The notes below the pieces were generated by a model. That model did no database searches. It had not been told where the DNA came from and saw only the letters and a list, made by a program, of their open reading frames with translations. The position numbers and the translations under genes were made by a program. From Actinomadura litoris (GTDB taxonomy: Bacteria; Actinomycetota; Actinomycetes; Streptosporangiales; Streptosporangiaceae): DNA of 64,000 bases. The stretch is taken from contig NZ_WOFH01000017.1 of NCBI RefSeq assembly GCF_009733595.1, forward strand, positions 20,823 to 84,822, given 5' to 3'. Of this stretch, positions 58,719-64,000 are shown piece by piece; the first letter of the stretch is position 1; each line of letters opens with the position of its first letter.

Positions 58719-58873
58719 AGCCGCCACGCTGCGGCAACCACGCGGCCGAAGCAAGCACCCAACGCCGGTTCGGGCTGATCCGCCGCGATTGTTCACCCGC
58801 TCTATCCACAGAATGCCGTTCTACTTCCGGGCTGTCCGCCGCTGCGGCACCGTCGAAGGCCGGAGGTGAGGTC

Positions 58874-59227
58874 ATGAACACCCACATCAGCCTCGGTCGC
58901 CGCGGTGAGGACGCGGCGGTCGACTACCTGACCGAGCTCGGCTGGACGATCCTCGACCGCAACTGGCGCTGCGGTCAGGGCGAACTCGACATCGTCGCCT
59001 ACGACGGCGTCCGGCACGTCGTCTTCGAGGTGAAGACGCGCAGCTCCGCGCGCTACGGCGACCCACTGGAGGCGATCACCCCGGCCAAGGCCGCGCGGTT
59101 AAGGCTGCTCGCCTGGCAGTGGGCCACGAGCCACGGCGTCGGCCGCACCCTCATCCGGGTGGACGTCCTGGGTCTGGTCTCCGAGGGCGACGGCTTCTCG
59201 GTCGACCACCTGAAGGAGGTGTGCTAG
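58874..59227 (+). CDS. yraN: YraN-family (UPF0102) nuclease-like protein
   Basis: 117 residues from the ATG at 58874, with GGAGGTGAGGT. Endonuclease-like fold: LGRRGEDAAVDYLTELGW, RCGQGELDIVAYDGVRHVVF (acidic Asp in ELDIV) and EVKTRSS, ending RLLAWQWATSHGVG. The ExK catalytic motif EVK is intact, yet no activity is generally shown. Directly followed, without a gap, by comM, the standard actinobacterial order. Confidence 0.94.
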   Translation: MNTHISLGRRGEDAAVDYLTELGWTILDRNWRCGQGELDIVAYDGVRHVVFEVKTRSSARYGDPLEAITPAKAARLRLLAWQWATSHGVGRTLIRVDVLGLVSEGDGFSVDHLKEVC

Positions 59228-60775
59228 ATGACGCTCGCCAAGACACGCTCGGTGTCCCTGGTGGGTGTGGACGGCTCCGTCGTGGACGTCGAGGCCGCCA
59301 TCACCAGCGGGGTGCCCGGCCTGCATCTGGTCGGCCTGCCCGACACCGCGCTCAGCGAGGCCCGCGACCGGGTCCGCGCCGCGATCTTCAATTCCGGAGA
59401 GGACTATCCCAACCGACACGTCACGGTGTCCCTGTGCCCCGCCAGCATGCCCAAAAGGGGCTCGACCTTTGATCTCGCCATCGCGGTGGCGCTCCTCGCC
59501 GCCGCGGAGGCCGTGCCCGTCCAGTCCTGCGCGGGCCTGGTGCTGATCGGCGAGCTCGGCCTGGACGGTCGGCTCCGCCCGATCTCCGGTGTCCTGCCCG
59601 CCGTCCTGGCGGCCTCCAACGCCGGCTGCCGCACGGTGGTCGTGCCCCGCGCGAACGCCGCCGAGGCCGAACTCGTCCCCGACATGCAGGTGATCTCCGC
59701 GGGCACCCTGCGCGGCCTCCTGTGCATCCTGCGCGACGAGCCGCCGCCCGTCGAGGACGAGGAGCCCGACCTGTTCTCCACGCCGTCCGAAGGCCTGGCC
59801 GCGCGGCGGCCCGACACCCGTCCCGACATGGACCTCGCCGACGTCCGAGGGCAGGCCGAGGCGCGCCGCGCGCTGGAGATCAGCGCGGCCGGAGGGCACC
59901 ACCTGTTCTTCACCGGGCCTCCCGGATGCGGCAAGACGATGCTGGCCGAACGCCTGCCGACGCTGATGCCGCCCCTGGAGCCCGACACCGCGCTGGAGGT
60001 CACGGCCATCCACTCCGTCGCGGGAACACTCCCACCCGGGCAACCCCTGATCACCCATCCGCCCTTCCACGCGCCGCACCACACCGCCACCCGCGCTTCC
60101 ATGGTCGGCGGCGGCTCCGGCCGCACCCTCCAGCCAGGAGCCGTCTCACTGGCCCACCGAGGCGCCCTCTTTCTGGATGAGGCTCCCGAGTTCCAGCACG
60201 GAACGCTCGACGCGCTGCGCCAGCCCCTCGAAGAGGGAAAGGTGAGGATCTCCAGGGCAGGGGGCACATCCACCTTCCCGGCCCGCTTCACGCTCGTGCT
60301 CGCGGCGAACCCGTGCCCCTGCGCCGCAGCCAAGCAGATCGACTGCTCCTGCGCCCCCGGCATCCGCCGCAAGTACACCTCGCAGCTCTCCGGCCCGCTC
60401 CTCGACCGGATCGACCTCAAGCTCGAACTGTCCCCCGCCAGCCGAGCCGAACTCCGCTACGACCTGGAGTTCGCGGAGTCCAGCAAGGTCGTCGCGGAAC
60501 GCGTACTGCTCGCCAGAGAGAGAACCACCAAACGCCTGGGCGACACCCCCTGGCGCTCCAACTCCGAGATCCCCGGGCCGGAGCTGCGCCGACGCTTCAC
60601 CCCCCGCCCCGAGGCGATGCACGCGGCCGACGACGCCCTCCAGCGGGGCACCCTCAGCGCCCGCGGCCTCGACCGCATCCTCCGGGTCGCCTGGACGATC
60701 GCCGACCTGTCCGGCCACGACGAACCCGACGCGGACGACGTCGGCGGCGCCCTCGCCCTGTGGTCACGCCCATGA
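59228..60775 (+). CDS. comM: ComM/YifB Mg-chelatase-like AAA ATPase
   Basis: 515 residues; ATG immediately after the yraN stop. N-terminal domain (about 20-140) with VEAAITSGVPGLHLVGLPDT and NRHVTVSLCPASMPKRGSTF. AAA core: GPPGCGKTMLAERL Walker A at about 232, GALFLDEAPEFQH Walker B and sensor-like LVLAANPCPCAA with a Cys cluster (CPCAAAKQIDCSCAPG). The C-terminal domain (about 405-505) is DNA-associated. It is a branch-migration helicase in natural transformation in other bacteria. Its stop overlaps dprA by ATGA. Confidence 0.96.
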   Translation: MTLAKTRSVSLVGVDGSVVDVEAAITSGVPGLHLVGLPDTALSEARDRVRAAIFNSGEDYPNRHVTVSLCPASMPKRGSTFDLAIAVALLAAAEAVPVQSCAGLVLIGELGLDGRLRPISGVLPAVLAASNAGCRTVVVPRANAAEAELVPDMQVISAGTLRGLLCILRDEPPPVEDEEPDLFSTPSEGLAARRPDTRPDMDLADVRGQAEARRALEISAAGGHHLFFTGPPGCGKTMLAERLPTLMPPLEPDTALEVTAIHSVAGTLPPGQPLITHPPFHAPHHTATRASMVGGGSGRTLQPGAVSLAHRGALFLDEAPEFQHGTLDALRQPLEEGKVRISRAGGTSTFPARFTLVLAANPCPCAAAKQIDCSCAPGIRRKYTSQLSGPLLDRIDLKLELSPASRAELRYDLEFAESSKVVAERVLLARERTTKRLGDTPWRSNSEIPGPELRRRFTPRPEAMHAADDALQRGTLSARGLDRILRVAWTIADLSGHDEPDADDVGGALALWSRP

Positions 60776-61911
60776 ACGCCGAACGAACCACTCGCGCGGC
60801 CCTCACCGCGATCGCGGAACCCGGCGAACCGTTCCTCAATCGGATCATCGACCACTCCGGTGCCGAGAAGGCCCTCGACATCATCCGCACCGCCCGGATC
60901 CCCCACGACCTGACCGTCACCGCCAAGGAGTTCCAGCGGCTCGACCAGTGGCGCGTCCGGCTGGCGACCGTCGACCCCGACCAGGACCTCGCCGTCTGCG
61001 ACCGCTTCGGAGGCCGCCTCATCTGCCCGGGAGACCCCGAATGGCCCACCACGCTGGACGACCTCGCCGACCACCGCCCCTACGCCCTGTGGCTTCGCGG
61101 CCCCGAGAACCTCCGCTTCGCCTGCCTGCGGTCGGTCGCCATCGTCGGGTCCCGCGCCGCGTCCCCCTACGGCCTGCGCACCGCCGCCGACCTGGCGTCC
61201 GACCTGACCGACCAGGGCTGGACGGTCATCTCCGGCGGAGCCCTCGGCATCGACGCCGCCGCCCACCGCGGCGCCCTGGCCGCCGACGGCGCCACCGTCG
61301 CGATCTTCGCGAACGGCGTCGACGTCCCCTACCCCGCCTCCAACGAGGGCCTGTTCGCCGAGATGGCCAAACGCTCCCTCCTGGTGAGCGAGTCCCCGCC
61401 GGGCGCACCGCCGAACCGGCTGCGCTTCCTCGTCCGCAATCGCGTGATCGCCTCCCTCTCCCGAGGCAGCGTCATCGTCGAGGCCGAGGCCCGCAGCGGC
61501 GCGCTGAACACCGCCACCTGGGCACGCAGACTCGGCCGCGTCGTCATGGCCGTCCCGGGCCCGATCACCTCACGCACCTCGGTCGGCGTTCACAAACTCC
61601 TGCGGGAAGAGGGCACGGTCCTGGTCACCCGGCCCGAAGAGGTCATCGAGGCCGTCGGCCTCATCGGCACCGACCTCGCCCCACCACCGCACACACCCGT
61701 CCTCCCCCGGGACCGTCTGGAACCGCTCACCCGCTCGGTGCTGGAGGCGATGCCCACCCGCGGCTCCACCGGCCCCTCACAACTGGCCGCGAAGGTGGGC
61801 GTCGGCCCCCACATCGTCAACGCCAAGCTGGGCCTCCTGGCCGCCTCCGGCTTCGTCGAACGCGCCCCAGCCGGCTGGCGCCTGACGAAACAAGCCAGAT
61901 CACCCAAGTAG
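60772..61911 (+). CDS. dprA: DNA-processing protein DprA
   Basis: 379 residues; ATG overlaps the comM stop. Rossmann-like core (about 115-300): SVAIVGSRAASPYGLRTAAD, VISGGALGIDAAAHRGALAA, NGVDVPYPASNEGLF, LRFLVRNRVIASLSRGSVIV and EARSGALNTATWARRLGR. The C-terminal winged-helix DML1-like part (about 330-379) is present. DprA loads RecA on incoming single strands in competent bacteria; in actinobacteria it may also act in recombination. Third of the yraN-comM-dprA operon. Confidence 0.95.
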   Translation: MNAERTTRAALTAIAEPGEPFLNRIIDHSGAEKALDIIRTARIPHDLTVTAKEFQRLDQWRVRLATVDPDQDLAVCDRFGGRLICPGDPEWPTTLDDLADHRPYALWLRGPENLRFACLRSVAIVGSRAASPYGLRTAADLASDLTDQGWTVISGGALGIDAAAHRGALAADGATVAIFANGVDVPYPASNEGLFAEMAKRSLLVSESPPGAPPNRLRFLVRNRVIASLSRGSVIVEAEARSGALNTATWARRLGRVVMAVPGPITSRTSVGVHKLLREEGTVLVTRPEEVIEAVGLIGTDLAPPPHTPVLPRDRLEPLTRSVLEAMPTRGSTGPSQLAAKVGVGPHIVNAKLGLLAASGFVERAPAGWRLTKQARSPK

Positions 61912-62544
61912 CTCTCAACCCCACCTGAGAACTCTCACAGACATCGAAACGACTCGTCCCAGAACCTCGGCCCCCAACGTGCCGCCGCCTGACAGCCCCA
62001 CAGCAACTTGGACGTACGCGGCACACAGCTACTCCGCCCCACGCCCCCAGACCAACCCCGACGCACCACTACGTAACAAGGCGCCTGGTTCAACCGCCGC
62101 TTCCCTCCACTGGGAGCGACAACACACCTCGCAGGAACACGCACCATCCGCAGACAGAGCCAAGGAGGCGACCTGAGCCAAAGGCGAAACCACCGAAGTC
62201 ACTGACTCCGCCCACCTTCTGGCCAGCCACAACCGCCGCCGGACCGACCGACCACCGCCGACATGCTCACAGCCACGCAGACTCGCCCGCCAACGAACGA
62301 AGCCCCGCGAGCACCTCCGAGACGTCAAGCGACCCACCAGGCTCCGCCACGCCTGGCCGACGGGATCCGGCCGTCCACCCGAACGAGGCATCCGGCTGAA
62401 CTGGGCTTGCCGGTCACCAACTGTCAGCGGCCAGCGTCGCAACCGCCTGCACCAACGCGCGACTTCTCAAGACTCTCAAAGCAGGTCGAGGACAGCCGTC
62501 CTACGGCAACAGCGGAAGATCAAGTTCTGGGGGCCGCGCCCGAC
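61912..62544. other. 633-base gene-free interval between convergent dprA and DUF2469
   Basis: No gene, RNA or strong hairpin is supported here. The plus strand is C/A-rich (like 44591-45002), with lower G+C than the genes. Small open frames have atypical composition. It lies between convergent operons. Confidence 0.5.
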
Positions 62545-62859
62545 TTACTGATCCGAAGGGAGTTCGAAGTCGCTCTTGGCCAGTTCTTCGACGTTGACGT
62601 CCTTGAACGTGACCACACGCACGTTCTTGACGAAGCGAGCAGGGCGATACATGTCCCAGACCCAGGCGTCCTGCATCGTGACCTCGAAGTAGATCTCACC
62701 GTTGTCGGCGCTGCGCACCTGCAGATCGACCGAGTTGGTCAGGTAGAACCTTCGCTCGGTCTCGACGACATAGGTGAAAAGCCCGACGACGTCCCGATAC
62801 TCGCGATAGAGCTGCAGCTCCATCTCGGTCTCGTACTTCTCCAGATCCTCGGCGCTCAC
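62545..62859 (-). CDS. DUF2469 family protein
   Basis: 104 residues from the GTG at 62859, overlapping the rnhB stop (GTGA). The sequence MSAEDLEKYETEMELQLYRE, then YRDVVGLFTYVVETERRFYL and VWDMYRPARFVKNVRVVTFK, is very typical of DUF2469, a small protein found nearly universally in Actinobacteria next to rnhB. Acidic, cytoplasmic, function unknown. Confidence 0.93.
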   Translation of the reverse strand: MSAEDLEKYETEMELQLYREYRDVVGLFTYVVETERRFYLTNSVDLQVRSADNGEIYFEVTMQDAWVWDMYRPARFVKNVRVVTFKDVNVEELAKSDFELPSDQ

Positions 62860-63578
62860 GCTCGTGCCCCTTCCGTACGGCCTTCGCCTGAGACCTCCCC
62901 GTCGGTCTCCTCCACCAAGGCCACGGCTCCATTGTTACGCAAGGCACGCACATTGACGTAGGAGAAGCGATGTTCAGGACACGGTCCGTGTTCAACGAGT
63001 GCCGCACCGTGCGCTTTGGTCACATAACCCTTGTGGACGTCGAAGCCGTATGCGGGGTATCGGTCATGGAGGTCCACCATGATGCGGTCTCGGGTGACCT
63101 TCGCGATGATCGAGGCGGCCGCCACGCATGCCGCCACCTGGTCGCCCTTGATCATCGCGAGGCTGGGGACCTCCAGCCCAGGCACCGGAAAGCCGTCACT
63201 CAACACGTAGGCCGGGCGCTTGTCGAGGGCGGCCAGCGCCCTCCGCATCCCTGTGATGTTGCAGCGATGGAGACCGATCCGGTCGATGTCGTAGCAGGGG
63301 ACCACGACGGCGCTCCACGCGTACGCGCGTTCGGTGATCTCGGCGTACAGCTCCTCGCGCCGAGCCGGGGTCAGGAGCTTGGAGTCGCTGAGCCCCTCGA
63401 TCCTCCCGCGTCCCCCCTGCAAGATCACCGCGCCGATGACCATCGGCCCGGCGCACGCGCCCCGCCCCGCCTCGTCCACTCCGGCCACGGGGCTGAAACC
63501 GGCATGCTGCAAGGCGCGCTCGTAGCCATGCAGACCGGCGTCTCGGCGCGGCGTGAAGCGAAGCGGACGTCCTTTCAT
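62856..63578 (-). CDS. rnhB: Ribonuclease HII
   Basis: 240 residues from the ATG at 63578 (GGAG is very close upstream; a longer frame to 63689 is possible). It removes RNA from RNA-DNA hybrids and single ribonucleotides. Motifs are GVDEAGRGACAGPMVIGAVI with the DEAGRG acidic pair, SDSKLL-type LSDSKLLTPARREELYAEI, LSDGFPVPG and KVTRDRIMVDL with downstream acid. Actinobacterial order rnhB-DUF2469. Its upstream neighbour, expected to be lepB, lies beyond the window. Confidence 0.95.
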   Translation of the reverse strand: MKGRPLRFTPRRDAGLHGYERALQHAGFSPVAGVDEAGRGACAGPMVIGAVILQGGRGRIEGLSDSKLLTPARREELYAEITERAYAWSAVVVPCYDIDRIGLHRCNITGMRRALAALDKRPAYVLSDGFPVPGLEVPSLAMIKGDQVAACVAAASIIAKVTRDRIMVDLHDRYPAYGFDVHKGYVTKAHGAALVEHGPCPEHRFSYVNVRALRNNGAVALVEETDGEVSGEGRTEGARA

Positions 63579-63841
63579 GCTCCGCAGCGTACGTCGCCGG
63601 AAGCCCAAGCTGCTCCCGATTCCCGCCTTCTCCGACATGTCAACGATCACGCCCAATCCCTCCGCGTCCCCCTCCCCCGCGCCCACCACCGCCGAACCCG
63701 CCGGTCGGCAGGTTGTGAGGCGGATATCGGAGGCCTGCCGATCAGCAACGGGACCAGCGGCACCCGTCCGCCGTCTACAAAATCAGCCCAGATAACAGCT
63801 GGCAGGAGGTTCGCCCAGACACTCAGAGGGGTAACCGCGCC

Positions 63842-64000
63842 GCCCGGTGGGGCCGCCCGGTGGGGCCGCCCGGTGGGGCCGCCCGGTGGGGCCGCCCGGT
63901 GGGGCCGCCCGGTGGGGCCGCCCGGTGGGGCCGCCCGGTGGGGCCGCCCGGTGGGGCCGCCCGGTGGGGCCGCCCGGTGGGGCCGCCCGGTGGGGCCGCC
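63842..64000. repeat. 13-bp tandem repeat at the window edge
   Basis: At least 12 perfect copies of GCCCGGTGGGGCC run from 63842 to the last base, so the array continues outside. The period of 13 is not a multiple of three. I cannot tell whether it is in a gene: neither strand gives a definite start within the window, but minus-strand frames stay open through it. Confidence 0.95.

Noticed and set aside
61979..62442. Small frames in the interval after dprA
   Set aside because: C/A-skewed composition, no ribosome site and no similarity to anything known to me.
63842..64000. CRISPR array
   Set aside because: Perfect 13-base head-to-tail units without spacers.

Overview
The window is about 72 % G+C by eye, uses almost only G/C-ending codons, starts many genes with GTG and packs genes into ATGA/GTGA-overlapping operons. 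Together with the gene order ispG-rip1-dxr and rlmN, cdsA-frr-pyrH-tsf-rpsB, M23, xerC, yraN-comM-dprA, DUF2469-rnhB, this marks the chromosome of a high-GC actinomycete. A Streptosporangiales/Thermomonosporaceae (Actinomadura-like) host is my best guess, but that is inference.

Layout. 1-3.8 kb: the end of a DUF3037 gene, two paralogous helix-turn-helix regulators and a DUF4081/GNAT acetyltransferase. 3.9-9.4 kb: three tandem secreted tripeptidyl-aminopeptidase-type alpha/beta hydrolases, sitting between the acetyltransferase and ispG, which are neighbours in many actinobacteria. 9.6-13.5 kb: ispG, the site-2 protease and dxr. 13.6-48.8 kb: a long accessory stretch. It holds an orphan solute-binding lipoprotein; a GT-C-like membrane protein; an omega-amino-acid catabolic pair (class III aminotransferase + mmsA) with a divergent PucR regulator; a PknG-centred signalling operon (coiled-coil protein, PknG kinase, PP2C phosphatase, vWA protein, zinc-ribbon/FHA protein, GlnX-like membrane sensor, GlnH-like lipoprotein, membrane coiled-coil protein); a polyamine operon (patD-potA-potD-potB-potC) with a divergent Lrp/AsnC regulator; a TacA-like small protein; a HIT hydrolase; and a two-gene ABC exporter whose ATPase carries a hexapeptide repeat. 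48.8-63.6 kb: conserved core again (DivIVA-motif protein, rlmN, SUFU-domain protein, cdsA-frr-pyrH, tsf-rpsB, M23 peptidase, xerC, yraN-comM-dprA, DUF2469-rnhB). The window ends inside a 13-bp tandem repeat of at least 12 copies.

How the genes work together. The most interesting unit is 24.3-35.5 kb. In mycobacteria and corynebacteria GlnH and GlnX pass amino-acid availability to the kinase PknG, which controls 2-oxoglutarate metabolism through an FHA protein. Here glnX, glnH and pknG homologues lie in one run with a dedicated phosphatase, a vWA protein and a private FHA protein. The kinase, phosphatase and FHA proteins all begin with similar zinc ribbons. This looks like a self-contained sensing and phosphorylation module. 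Separately, the polyamine operon would import putrescine/spermidine and oxidise aminobutyraldehyde to GABA, which the aminotransferase at 19.5-20.9 kb could then use.

Several non-coding signals are also visible: a repeated palindromic element (318-372 and 23528-23587), a conserved element in front of two of the peptidase genes, a 13-bp direct repeat on both sides of the Lrp gene, and several strong terminators.
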